Below are positions 26,975 through 37,288 of a stretch of 64,000 bases of DNA, one piece after another; positions within the stretch are counted from its first letter, which is position 1, and each line of letters opens with the position of its first letter. Source of the stretch: Clostridium sp. CAG:440 (lineage in GTDB: Bacteria; Bacillota; Clostridia; TANB77; CAG-508); NCBI GenBank assembly GCA_000437215.1, contig FR898651.1, forward strand, positions 10,194 through 74,193, written 5' to 3'. The position numbers and the translations under genes were made by a program. Below the pieces are notes generated by a model. The model worked only from the letters and a program-made list of their open reading frames with translations, searched no databases and was not told the DNA's origin.

Positions 26975-29324
26975 TTATTTTAATTCGACCACAGTAACTC
27001 CCATTTCACCTTCACCAAAAGTTCCCATTCGGAAGCTTTTAACATGTGGATTAGTTTTTAAAAAAGTGTGAATTCCATTTTTTAATTTTCCAGTTCCCTT
27101 ACCATGTATAATTCGAACAGTAGAAAGTTTTGCTAAGCTACAATCATCTAAAAACTTATCAATAAGTAAAACAGCGTCTGATACAGTCTCACCAATAACA
27201 TTAATTTCAGTATTAATATTTTTAGACTTAGAAAAACTATTAAAATTATAAGCTATTTTTTGAGTAGGTTTTGAATTTTTAGATTTTGACAAAAACTTAA
27301 TATTTACATTCATCTTTAAACTACCTACTTGTACTTGCACTTCATTAGATTTTGAAATATTAGAAACTACAGTACCGTTCTTGGTTTAAATTAGAAACAA
27401 AAACATTTAAACCAGGTTTAATTTTAGTAGCATCTAAAGGGATAATATCTATTGTAGAATTATTGTAATTAATAGAATTATTTTTAATTTTATTGTTCAA
27501 ATCATTTCTTATATTGTTTATATCTTTATATGAAGAGGAATTTATAAGCTTTAAGGCTTTGCTTGCTTCTTCTTTAGCACTTATTAAAATATTTCTAGCT
27601 TCAATTTTTGCGTTATTTATTAAGTTTTCTGCTTTTTGTTTTTTCTCTTCATCTTCTTTAGCTAAAGATGTTCTAAGGCTTGATACTTTTTCTAATTCTT
27701 TTGATATTTCATTTTTTTGTTTTTCAATTTCTATTTTTTCATCATAAATATTTTTTAATAATTCTTCAAATTTTACATCCTCTTCATTTAAAAGTGATTT
27801 TGCTTTATTTATTATTTTAGAATTTAACCCTAATTTTTTGCTAATTTCAAATGCATTACTCTTACCTGGAACACCAATTAAAAGCTTATATGTAGGAGAT
27901 AATGTATTTATATCAAAATCAACAGAAGCATTTTCAAAGCCAGTATTTACTAAAGCATATTTTTTTAATTCCTGATAATGTGTTGTAGCAATTGTTATAC
28001 AATTTTTACTATAAAAATATTCTAAAATACTAATAGCTAAATTTGCTCCTTCTAAAGGATCTGTTCCAGAACCAAGTTCATCTACCAAAATTAAAGAATT
28101 AGAAGTAGATGTATTTATTATATCTACAATGTTTATCATATGTGAAGAAAAGGTACTTAAAGAGTTGCTAATACTTTGGTCATCACCAATATCTGCAAAA
28201 ACATTATCAAAAACAAATATTTCTGACCCATCATCAGCAGGAATGTTAAGCCCACTACATGCCATAACTGTAATAAGACCAACAGTTTTTAAGGTTACAG
28301 TTTTACCTCCGGTATTTGGACCTGTAATAATTAAAGAAGAGTATTTTGAACCAATTTCTATATTAATTGGAACAACCTGTTTTATATCTATTAAAGGATG
28401 CCTTGCATTTTTTAAATTAATTTGTTTATTTTCATTTATAATAGGTGTAATACCATATATTGTTTTAGAATATTTTGCTTTTGCAAAAACAAAGTCAAGT
28501 AAACCAATTGTTTCTTGGTCTAATTTTAAATTTTGGGTATATGGAGTAAAACTTTGTGACAAGTTTTTAAGAATTTTTTCAATTTCAATTTTTTCTTCAA
28601 TTTTTAGATTGTTAAGTTCATTATTAAGTTCAAAAATTGACAAAGGTTCTATAAATACTGTAGAACCAGTACTTGAAATATCATGTACAAAACCTTTAAT
28701 TTGAGCTCTATATTCTTCTTTTACAGGCAAAACATATCTATCGTTTCTAATTGTAACTACATTTTCTTGTAAATATTTTGAATATGTTGATGAGTGCAAA
28801 ATGTTGTTTAAAGATGATTTTATGTTTTGCTCTAATTTTCTCTGATTTTTACGAATAGTTTTTAAAGTAGAAGATGCATCATCTGAAACTGTATTTTCAT
28901 CTAGTATTGATTTAAAAACATTATTATATAAATCTTCATTTGTGTATAACATATTAAAATAATTGACTAAAATTACATAATTAGATTGGTCTATAAAATT
29001 TTGACTAAAATATTTTTTTAATTCATTTGCATTTTTTAATATATTAGCTAAATCTAAAAGAGCTTTTGCTGTTAAAACTCCATCTGATTCAAGTAATTTT
29101 AAATATATTGTAATGTCTGTTATATCATAAATAGGCACACTTCCAGCTTTATATAAAATACTTGTTGCTTCACTTGTCTCTTGCAACATTTGTTTTACTT
29201 TATTTTTATCATTAGATGGTAATAGCTCTAGGCAAAGTCTTTTACCAATAAAAGTTGTACAAAAATTTGATAATATTTCTAAAATTTTATTGTATTCTAA
29301 TTTGTTTAAATAGTATGAATTCAT
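26975..29324 (-). CDS. mutS2: MutS2 endonuclease/ATPase with Smr domain, read through a +1 frameshift at CGG
   Basis: Joined product about 782 aa, the normal MutS2 length. The first frame covers the MutS core (Walker A ITGPNTGGKTVTLKT, Walker B LILVDELGSGTDPLEGA, TTHYQELKKYA) and the coiled coil, then meets CGG at codon 650 and would end after RYCSF at 27360. Skipping one C gives EGTVVSNISKSNEVQV and the C-terminal Smr domain, with the signature RIIHGKGTGKLKNGIHTFL, ending at 26975. Without the shift the whole nuclease domain would be lost. MutS2 acts in recombination control and in rescue of collided ribosomes in Bacillus. Confidence 0.93.
27375..27377 (-). other. +1 recoding site, CGG (gaa CGG T), minus strand
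   Basis: In-frame CGG at codon 650 of mutS2; reading resumes at GGT (27376-27374), giving EGTVVS. The preceding codon is GAA (Glu). Confidence 0.9.
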
Positions 29325-29410
29325 AGTAATTCTCCTTGCTTTTTGTTTTATATATTATACTAGGCAAAACATGAATAGTCAAATTATAAAATTGTCGAAT
29401 TTTGACAATT

Positions 29411-29491
29411 GAAATTATTAAAGAAAATCCATTTAAAGTACCACCACCATATGAAAAATTAATGGGGAATTTACATGGTAAAAAAATATAG
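29411..29491 (+). pseudogene. Remnant of a Txe/YoeB-type toxin gene
   Basis: An open stretch with no start reads EIIKENPFKVPPPYEKLMGN then LHGKKI and a TAG stop. IIKENPF..PPPYEKL.GNL.G resembles the C-terminal half of Txe/YoeB mRNA interferases, but the following SRRINIQHRLVY catalytic part is missing. A strong terminator follows at once. I take it as a decayed toxin-antitoxin locus in the gap between mutS2 and mutL. Short match, moderate confidence. Confidence 0.5.
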
Positions 29492-29536
29492 TAGGAAAAT
29501 GGCAAATAAAAATGTTGTTTTCCTACTATTTTTTTT
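29488..29536 (+). terminator. Rho-independent terminator
   Basis: ATAGTAGGAAAA (29488-29499) pairs perfectly with TTTTCCTACTAT (29518-29529), followed by a run of Ts. It lies after the toxin remnant and before the mutL promoter region. Confidence 0.8.
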
Positions 29537-29683
29537 CTAAAATTTGAGAAAATATTGGCTTTGCAATATTAAAAGAATAATAAACTAAAAAAATAAAATA
29601 TTTTTGCCAAAAATCTATACAAATTTTAAAGTTATGATATAATGACTAAGATAAAATACAAAAAGATAATTGGAGGAAATCTA

Positions 29684-32168
29684 ATGGGAAAAATAGTATT
29701 ATTAGACGAATTAACAATAAACCAAATAGCAGCAGGAGAAGTTATAGAAAGACCAGCATCAGTAATAAAAGAAATGGTAGAAAACTCAATAGATGCAGGA
29801 GCAGACAAAATAACAGTAGAAATTAGAAATGGTGGAATATCATATATAAAAATAACAGACAATGGCTCTGGAATTGCAAAAGATGACTTAGAAATAGCAT
29901 TTGAAAGACATGCAACAAGTAAAATAAGAAATGCAAGCGATTTAGATACAGTAACATCTATGGGATTTAGAGGAGAAGCATTAGCAAGTATTGCAGCTAT
30001 TGCAAATGTAGAATTAGTTTCAAAAACTAAAGAACAAGATGTAGGCTATAAAATTGTAGTAGAAGCTGGAAATGTACTAGAAAAAGAAGAAGTAGGCTGT
30101 CAAGTTGGAACATCAATAACAGTAAATAATTTATTTTTCAATACACCAGTAAGATATAAATTTTTAAAAAAGGATTATACAGAAACAGGCTATATAGAAG
30201 ATGTAATTACAAGAATTGCATTAGTTAACCCAGGAATTTCATTTAAATTAATAAATTCACGGAAAAACAATAATCCAAACATCTGGAAATGGAGACATAA
30301 AAAGTGTAATATATAGTATTTATGGAAAAGATATTGCACAAGGAATAATAGAAACAAAGTACAATTATGAGGATATTGAAATTACAGGAGTTATAGGAAA
30401 ACCTGAAATTGCAAGATCAAATAGAAGCAATCAATTATTTTTTGTAAATAAAAGATACATAAAAGATAAAACATTATCAGCAGCAACAGAGCAAGCATAT
30501 AAAGGCATGATACCAATTGGTAAATTTGGATTTGTTGTATTAAATATAAAAATGAACCCAGCAAAAGTAGATGTAAATGTGCATCCAGCAAAATTAGAAG
30601 TAAGGTTTGAAGAAGAAAATAAAGTTTTTCAAGCAATATATCACACAATAAAAGACACATTATTAAAAGATGACTTAGTTGCAAATACAGAAAAAACAAA
30701 TATAATAATTCAAAATAATGATAAAATCCAAAGCTTTGATGATTTAAAATCTATAGAAGAAAAGCATTCAACAGGAGGACTATTTGGTTGGAAAAAGAAA
30801 AGTAAACAAATAGAAAATTATACAAATGAAGAAAGTAAAATAAAAACTAATATAATTGAAGACTTGTATATGGACAAAAAACAAAATGAAACTAAATTAG
30901 AAAATAATAGTGAAGAAAAAGTTGACAACTTAGTAGATACATCTGATGTTCTTAATCAATTGAAAAATATGCAAGAAAAAATAAAACAAGAAAAAGAAAA
31001 TGTTGAAGAAAAACAAGACTTAAAGGTTATGGAAGAGACTAAAGAAAATGTAGAACAAAAAATTCCAACTGGAGTAAATTATACATACTTTGGAGAAAAC
31101 AAAGAAAAAGTAGAGTCTTTGTTAAGACAGCTTCACCCTAATATTTATAATGATACAGAAAATAAAGAAGAACAAACAATAGAAAACAAACAAATAAATG
31201 AAGTAAAACAAGAAGAAAATAATATTCTAAAAGAAGAAAACAATAAAATGGAAACAAATAATGATAACTTTATAGAAAATAAAATCCAAGACAATAATAA
31301 TGATATTAAAGAAAATGTAGTAGTTAATGAACAAAATGATGAAGAGCAAGGAAAAAAAGAAAATGAAGATTCAAATTATGAAATAACAAAAAAATTCAAA
31401 GAATTAAAAAATCAGTTAGATGAACAACAAAGTCAAATAACACCAGAATTTAAAGAAATGTACCAAAAATTATTTGGTACAAAAATAGAAGATAAACCAA
31501 AAGAAGAAAAAGAACAACAAGACAATTTGGATGCAGTCGATATAGTAAAAGACAATGTTTCAATGTTTGAAAACATAGGAACATACCAAAAACCTGCATA
31601 CAAATTTATTGGAATTGTATTTAAAACATACATAATTGTCGAAATAGATAAGGAAATGTATATAATAGATCAACATGCAGCACATGAAAGAATAATGTAT
31701 GAAAAAGTTAAACAAAATTACTATAGCCAAACAAATAAAGATTGCCAAATGTTGTTATTACCAGATATAATAACACTTTCACATAAAGACATGGAAATTG
31801 CCAAAGAAAACTTTGCAATGTTTAATCAAGCAGGATTTTCTTTGGAAGAGTTTGGAGAAAACACAATAAAACTTACAGGTGTTCCAACATTTTGTATAGA
31901 TTTAGACACAAAAGAATTATTCTTAGAAACATTAGATGAAATAAATACAGTAGCAAGAACAGCAAAACAAGAAAAAGAGGAAAAATTTATTGCGACAGTT
32001 GCATGTAAAGCAGCAGTTAAAGCAAATATGGCTTTATCTGTAGAAGAAGTTGATAGTTTAATGAATAAATTATTAGCACTTCCAAATCCATTTACATGTC
32101 CACATGGAAGACCAACAGCAATAAAAATGACAAAATATGATATAGAAAGAAAATTTGCTAGAAAATAG
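29684..32168 (+). CDS. mutL: DNA mismatch repair protein MutL, read through a +1 frameshift at CGG
   Basis: Joined product about 827 aa. ATG at 29684 with GGAGG upstream and a TATAAT at 29638-29643. GHKL ATPase motifs: NQIAAGEVIERPASVIKEMV, ENSIDAGADKI, DNGSGIAKDDL, TSMGFRGEALASI. CGG at codon 193 interrupts it; in +1 it continues SGKTIIQTSGNGDIKSVIYS, matching the MutL NGK..QT.GNGD region, then KRYIKDKTLS and VDVNVHPAKLEVRF. A very long acidic Glu/Asn/Lys-rich linker (about residues 285-600) explains the large size. The C-terminal endonuclease domain has DQHAAHERIMYEK, CKAAVKANM and CPHGRPTAI. Confidence 0.94.
30260..30262 (+). other. +1 recoding site, CGG (tca CGG A)
   Basis: In-frame CGG at codon 193 of mutL; reading resumes at GGA (30261-30263), the Gly of the MutL NGK/SGK motif. 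The preceding codon is TCA (Ser). Confidence 0.9.
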
Positions 32169-32179
32169 GAGAAAAATTT

Positions 32180-32614
32180 ATGCCAATAATTATAACCATA
32201 ATGATTGCAATGTTTTTAATTTTAATAAGTTGGACATGGCATAATTTAGGAGATATAGAAAAAATTAAAAAAATAATTACAATGATAGTATTATTTGTCT
32301 TAATATATATTGTAACATTAATAGTGTTTAATATATCAAAAAGTGATATATTATATAATTCAAAAGAAGCAATGGAAAATGTAAAAACAATTTTAGTACT
32401 TTTATTTACAATGGTAAATGGATTAATTATTATGCCATTTATTGCAAAAATACTAAATAAGATATCATGTAATGATATTGATTACAAGGATGCAAAAAAA
32501 AGTTTTTTAGTAATTTTTATACTATTTATAATTGTAATTATTTTTGAATGTGGGTATTTAAAAGATATTCAAAATGGAATATTAAATGTATATAATAAAG
32601 CAACATTAAAATAA
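32180..32614 (+). CDS. Membrane protein of unknown function
   Basis: 144 aa with four hydrophobic segments (about 3-20, 33-52, 66-88 and 108-128) and short charged loops. I recognise no family. It lies 11 bases after mutL and 28 bases before miaA in the same direction, so it is probably cotranscribed. No in-frame CGG. Confidence 0.7.
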   Translation: MPIIITIMIAMFLILISWTWHNLGDIEKIKKIITMIVLFVLIYIVTLIVFNISKSDILYNSKEAMENVKTILVLLFTMVNGLIIMPFIAKILNKISCNDIDYKDAKKSFLVIFILFIIVIIFECGYLKDIQNGILNVYNKATLK

Positions 32615-32642
32615 TAAATATATTGTACAAGGAGTAAACAAA

Positions 32643-33564
32643 ATGGCAAAACCAAAAGTAATAGTTATATGTGGCCCAACAGCATCAGGTAAGACAGCGC
32701 TATCAATAGAACTTGCAAAAAAAATAAATGGACAAATAGTTTCAAGCGATTCTATGCAAATATATAAAGATATGAATATAGGAACAGCAAAACCAACTAA
32801 GGAAGAAATGCAAGGTATAAAACATTATTTGTTGGATTTTGTATCTCCAGATGAAAGATATAGTGTTGCAGATTATAAAAAAGATGCTAAAAAAGCAATA
32901 AAAGAAATTATAGAAAATGGAAAAACACCAATAATTGTTGGCGGAACACGGTTTATATGTTGATAGCTTAATATATGAAATTGAATACCAAGATATTAAG
33001 TTTGATGAAAATTATAGAAAACAATTAGAGGAAAAAGCAGATAAAGAGGGACTAGAAAACTTATACAATATGGCAAAAAAAATAGATGAAGAGGCAGTAA
33101 AAAAAATAAGCCCAAATGACAAAAAAAGAATATTAAGAATTTTAGAAATATATCATGCTACAGGAAAAAATAAAACTTGGCAAGAACAAGAGTCAAGAAA
33201 AAATCCAGTAGAATATGATTATAAAGTATTTGCTATTAATTGGGATAGAGAAAAATTATATGAAAGAATAAATAAAAGAGTAGATATAATGCTAGAAAAT
33301 GGCCTTATAGAAGAAGTAAAACAAATAAAAGAAAAATATAAAAAGTTTCCAACTGCAATGCAGGGACTTGGCTATAAAGAAGTTGTTGATTTTTTAGAAG
33401 GAAAATGTAGTTATTCAGAAATGGTAGAAAAAATAAAAATGGAAACAAGAAGATATGCAAAAAGACAGCTTACATGGTTTAGAAAAAATAAACAAACAAT
33501 ATGGTTAGACGGAGAAAATGATATACAAAATAATATAAAAATTATTTTGGAGGGTATAAATTGA
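32643..33564 (+). CDS. miaA: tRNA dimethylallyltransferase MiaA, read through a +1 frameshift at CGG
   Basis: Joined product about 306 aa, the normal MiaA length. Start: PKVIVICGPTASGKTALSIE (P-loop), SSDSMQIYKDMNIGTAKPT, HYLLDFVSPDERYSVADYK. CGG at codon 103 stops the first frame soon after; in +1 it reads GGTGLYVDSLIYEIEY, the invariant GGTGLY motif. Later motifs: LEIYHATGK, and TAMQGLGYKEV with RRYAKRQLTWFRK. It adds the isopentenyl group to A37 of tRNAs reading UNN codons. Its isoprenoid donor depends on the Dxs pathway, also recoded here. The stop overlaps the next TTG start. Confidence 0.94.
32949..32951 (+). other. +1 recoding site, CGG (aca CGG T)
   Basis: In-frame CGG at codon 103 of miaA inside the GGTGLY motif; reading resumes at GGT (32950-32952). 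The preceding codon is ACA (Thr). Confidence 0.92.
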
Positions 33565-34836
33565 AAAAAGAAAAAGGAAAGAAAAAGAAAAAAATAATCA
33601 TATATATAGCACTTTTGCTGATTATTTTATATGTTTTCTATACCGTATTTTTATTAACAGTTCAATCAACCAAATTATTTACAGTTGAACAGGGAAAAAT
33701 ATATTTAGAAGAAACATTAAATGGTTATATAATTAGAGACGAGACTGTTGTAAAAGGCGAGAATTATAAAAATGGTATGGAACAAATAAAAACAGAAGGT
33801 GAAAAAACTGCTAAAAATGAGTCTGTATTTAGATATTATAGCCAAAATGAAACAGATTTAAAGCAAAAAATTTCTGAGCTTGATGAAAAAATACAAACAG
33901 CTCTTAAAGAAAGCGAAAATTTAATTACATCAGATGGACTTTCTGCAGAGGTAAAAACAATAGAAAATAAAATAGATGAAAAAACAAAAGAAATAAGCAA
34001 ATTAACAGATATGTCAAAAATTGCAGAATATAAAAAAGAAATAAATGAATTAGTTTCAAAAAAAGCTAAAATAGCAGGAGACTCTAGCAAACAAGGTTCA
34101 TATTTAAAGCAATTAATTGAACAAAGAGCTAAATATGAAAGTGAATTAAATTCTGGTGCTGAGTATATTAAAGCAAATAGAAGTGGTATAGTTTCTTATA
34201 GGGTAGATGGCTTAGAAGAAACACTAACTCCAAACAATATTGAAAGCCTAAGCAAGGAATATTTAAATAATTTAAATTTAAAAACAGGTAAAATAGTTGC
34301 AACAAATGATGAGTGCGGAAAAATAATAGATAATTTTGCATGTTATATAGTTACAATAAGTAATTCTAATCAGGCAAAAGAAGCAAAAGTTCGGAGACAA
34401 AGTAAAATTAAGATTACCTAATAATTCAGAAATAGATAGTCAAATTACATACATAAAGCAAGAAGAAAATGATGAATACCTAATTTCGTTAGAAGTAAAA
34501 AAAGAAATAGTAGAATTAATTAATTACAGAAAAATATCATTTGATTTAATTTGGTTAAGCTATTCAGGGTTAAAAGTTCCAAATGATGCAATAACACAAA
34601 AAGATGGCATAAATTATGTAGTTAGAAATAGAGCAGGGTATTTAAGCAAAATTCCTATAAAAATAGGAACTGTAAATAAAAAAGAAGCTAAAAATGAAAA
34701 ATATACAATTATTGAGAATTATACAACAGATGAATTACGTAAAATAGGGTATACAGATAAACAAATAAACAATTTTAAAAAAATATCAATATATGATGAG
34801 ATAATGTTAAATCCAGATTTAGATAAAATAGAATAA
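33561..34836 (+). CDS. HlyD-like membrane-anchored protein, read through a +1 frameshift at CGG
   Basis: Joined product about 424 aa. TTG start overlapping the miaA stop (TTGA), with GGAGGG upstream. A Lys-rich N-terminus is followed by one membrane helix (about 12-32), a biotinyl-lipoyl-like region, a coiled coil (about 95-190) and a second barrel part. CGG at codon 278 interrupts the frame; in +1 it continues KVGDKVKLRLPNNSEIDSQI and runs to 34836. GDKVKLRL is typical of the HlyD/RND adaptor barrel. Such genes often lie upstream of sepF in Clostridia. The role is unknown; an envelope function near the division site is a guess. Confidence 0.8.
34392..34394 (+). other. +1 recoding site, CGG (gtt CGG A)
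   Basis: In-frame CGG at codon 278 of the HlyD-like gene; reading resumes at GGA (34393-34395), giving VGDKVKL. The preceding codon is GTT (Val). Confidence 0.88.
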
Positions 34837-34890
34837 TATTACAAAAATATTACAAAAATATTAAAATTTAATTACATTTACTAAAAAGTA

Positions 34891-34919
34891 TTGACAATAA
34901 AATAAAAAAAGTAGATACT
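34891..34919 (+). promoter_or_regulatory. SigA-type promoter of sepF
   Basis: TTGACA (34891-34896), 17-base spacer, GATACT (34914-34919), 44 bases before the sepF ATG. Confidence 0.65.
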
Positions 34920-34962
34920 TATAACAGTTAAAAACAATGAAGTAATTTTAGGAGGTTTTTTT

Positions 34963-35442
34963 ATGGCAGGAGCGCTAATGAATAAGGTTTGGAATTTATT
35001 TGGAATGGATTCAGCAGAACCAGAAGAATACGAAGATGAAGAAGTATACGAAGATGAAGATGAAGAATTAGAAGAAGATAAAAAAATATTTGGAAGAAGA
35101 AACAACAATAATAAAGTTGTAACAATGCCAGGACAAGGACAACCTATAAGAATGGTTATTTCTCAACCAACTACATTTGAACAATCTGACGAAATATGTA
35201 GTTTCTTAAAAGAGAAAAAATCAGTTATAGTAAATCTTGAGTATGTTAATAAAGATGTAGCTAGAAGAATAGTTGATTTTATAAGTGGTGGAGTATATGC
35301 TTTAGATGGCTATATTCAAAAAGTTTCTAATTCAATATTTTTAGTTGCACCATCAAATTATGAAATAACAAATGAAATGGCAAGAGAAGAAATAAAAAAT
35401 AAACTTTCTGTTTCATGGCTAAAAAACAATGGAGTCAACTAA
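34963..35442 (+). CDS. sepF: Cell division protein SepF
   Basis: 159 aa. It has the N-terminal membrane-targeting helix (MNKVWNLFGM), an acidic Glu/Asp/Tyr linker (about 22-42), then the SepF core: QPTTFEQSDEICSFLKEKKS, VIVNLEYVNKDVARRIVDFI, SGGVYALDGYIQKVSNSIFL and a short tail. SepF anchors and bundles FtsZ at the division ring. It has its own promoter and is followed by divIVA, the usual Firmicute order, though the ylmG and ylmH members are not here. Confidence 0.95.
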   Translation: MAGALMNKVWNLFGMDSAEPEEYEDEEVYEDEDEELEEDKKIFGRRNNNNKVVTMPGQGQPIRMVISQPTTFEQSDEICSFLKEKKSVIVNLEYVNKDVARRIVDFISGGVYALDGYIQKVSNSIFLVAPSNYEITNEMAREEIKNKLSVSWLKNNGVN

Positions 35443-35470
35443 ATAAAAGTCTATTCATAGGAGGATAAAG

Positions 35471-35926
35471 ATGATAACACCATTAGATATAGAAAATAAA
35501 AAATTCGGTAAACAAATGATGAATGGATATAGTGTAGAAGAGGTTGATGATTTTCTTGATGATTTAACTGTAGATTATAGTAAAAATTATAAAGAAATAT
35601 CAGAATTAAGAAGTAAAGTAGATGAACTAAATGCAAGTTTAGCACATTACAAAACAATAGAAACAACACTTCAAAACACATTATTAATGGCACAAGAAAC
35701 AGCAGAAGAAGTAAAAAATGTAGCAAAACAAAAATCAGAACAAATAATAACAGATGCTAGAGCAGCAGCTGAAAAACAAGTAAACGAACTAAATAATGAA
35801 ATATTAACAAAACAAAAATCATTAGACGACATAAAAAAACAATTTGATATATATAAAGCCAAAATGGAATCACTTTTAATATCTCAATTAGAATTATTAA
35901 AAGAAGTAAATAAAGATAATAATTAA
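35471..35926 (+). CDS. divIVA: DivIVA-family septum/pole protein
   Basis: 151 aa. The N-terminal DivIVA motif ITPLDIENKKFGKQMMNGY then SVEEVDDFLDDLTVDY is followed by coiled coil to the end (about 30-145). DivIVA binds curved membrane and directs division or pole functions. It starts 28 bases after sepF and is followed by a terminator. Confidence 0.92.
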   Translation: MITPLDIENKKFGKQMMNGYSVEEVDDFLDDLTVDYSKNYKEISELRSKVDELNASLAHYKTIETTLQNTLLMAQETAEEVKNVAKQKSEQIITDARAAAEKQVNELNNEILTKQKSLDDIKKQFDIYKAKMESLLISQLELLKEVNKDNN

Positions 35927-35934
35927 TTTTTACT

Positions 35935-35968
35935 AAAGACTATCATGAATGTGATGGTCTTTTTGTAT
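35935..35968 (+). terminator. Terminator after divIVA
   Basis: AAAGACTATCAT pairs with GTGATGGTCTTT (with G-U pairs), loop GAAT, then Ts. Confidence 0.7.
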
Positions 35969-36109
35969 TATTTTACTTTTAATTTGACAATTATTACTTA
36001 AATTACTAAAATATTACAGAACCATTAAATGTATGTTACATTTGCGTTAATACTATTGACTTTATATAAAAAAAGAATAAAATATATAATATAAAAAAGG
36101 AAAACTATT

Positions 36110-36673
36110 ATGAGAGTAATAAGTGGAAATTTAAGAGGAACAAAACTTTATACACTAGAAGGACAAAATACAAGACCAACATTAGATAGAGTAAAAGAGT
36201 CATTATTTAATATAATAAATTTTGAAATAAAAGACAGTATTTTTTTAGATTTGTTTGCTGGAAGTGGAGCAATTGGAATTGAAGCTGCAAGCAGAGGCGC
36301 AAGCAAAGTAATAATGTGTGAAAAATCTAAAGAAGCTGCAAATATAATAAATAAAAATTTAGAAAAAACAAAATTAATTAATCAAGTAAAATTGTATAAT
36401 ATGGATTTTAAAGATATGATAAAAAACAAATTAGAAGAAAAACTAGACATAATATATTTAGATCCACCATATAAAACAAATTATGCATATGAGGCTTCAA
36501 AATTAATTTTAGAAAAAAACTTATTAAAAAAAGATTCAATATTAATTATAGAAACAGATGAAGAACAAAATGTGGAAAACTTATTCCAAAATTTAAGTTT
36601 GGAAGAATTTGATAAAAGAAAATATGGGCGAGCTTATCTTATATTTTATAAGATAAAAGAAGAAAGGGGCTAA
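36110..36673 (+). CDS. rsmD: 16S rRNA (guanine(966)-N(2))-methyltransferase RsmD
   Basis: 187 aa, usual length. It has MRVISGNLRGTKLYT, TRPTLDRVKESLFNII, the SAM-binding DLFAGSGAIGIEAASRGA and the catalytic DPPYKT near residue 122. It methylates G966 of 16S rRNA. Closely followed by the coiled-coil gene (3 bases). No in-frame CGG. Confidence 0.95.
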   Translation: MRVISGNLRGTKLYTLEGQNTRPTLDRVKESLFNIINFEIKDSIFLDLFAGSGAIGIEAASRGASKVIMCEKSKEAANIINKNLEKTKLINQVKLYNMDFKDMIKNKLEEKLDIIYLDPPYKTNYAYEASKLILEKNLLKKDSILIIETDEEQNVENLFQNLSLEEFDKRKYGRAYLIFYKIKEERG

Positions 36674-36676
36674 ACC

Positions 36677-37180
36677 ATGGAAATATTTACATTATTAGAG
36701 ACTTTAGAAGATTTATTAGAAAGAGGAAGAAATGTACCATTTTCTGCTAAAATAATTGTGGATAAAGAGGAAATGTTAGATTTAATTAAAGAAATAAGAT
36801 TAAAATTGCCAGATGAATTAAAACAAGCAAAATGGGTAAAAGAAGAAAGACAAAGAATACTTGCAGAGTCTCAAAAAGAAGCAGATGGAATTGTAAAAGA
36901 AGCAGAAAATAGAATAATAGCAATGATTGATGAACATGAAATAACAAGAAAAGCATATGATCAAAAAACAGAAATAATAGAAACAGCAAATGAAATGTCA
37001 AGGGAAATTTCTAGAGGAACAAAAGAATATGCAGATAATTTGTTAGAAAAAACAGAAAATGTTTTAACAGAAACATTGCAAAAATTAGAATCAAATATTG
37101 GTGAAGCTCTAAAATTAATGGAAATTTCATTAGAAGATACATTAAAGACAATACAAAATAGTAGAAAAGAACTAAAATAA
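36677..37180 (+). CDS. Coiled-coil protein, ATP-synthase-b/DivIVA-like, unknown function
   Basis: 167 aa, almost entirely helical and charged, with long coiled coil (about 60-160). It starts MEIFTLLETLEDLLERGRNV. Homologues I recall are annotated only as 'ATPase' or hypothetical and commonly follow rsmD in Clostridia. No enzymatic motif is visible. Translationally close to rsmD. Confidence 0.7.
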   Translation: MEIFTLLETLEDLLERGRNVPFSAKIIVDKEEMLDLIKEIRLKLPDELKQAKWVKEERQRILAESQKEADGIVKEAENRIIAMIDEHEITRKAYDQKTEIIETANEMSREISRGTKEYADNLLEKTENVLTETLQKLESNIGEALKLMEISLEDTLKTIQNSRKELK

Positions 37181-37189
37181 AATCCATAC

Positions 37190-37247
37190 AAAAGTCAGAA
37201 ATCAGAAGTCAAAAAGATATAAAAGACTTTTGAAATCTGGCTTTTTA
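37190..37247 (+). terminator. Long imperfect hairpin, probable terminator
   Basis: Arms at 37190-37210 and 37225-37245 pair over 21 positions with two mismatches and two G-U pairs; the right arm ends in GGCTTTTT. It lies between the coiled-coil gene and ftsK. Confidence 0.6.
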
Positions 37248-37288
37248 AGATAAAGGAAGTAAAAATTTTAGAAGTTGGGGGAATAATA

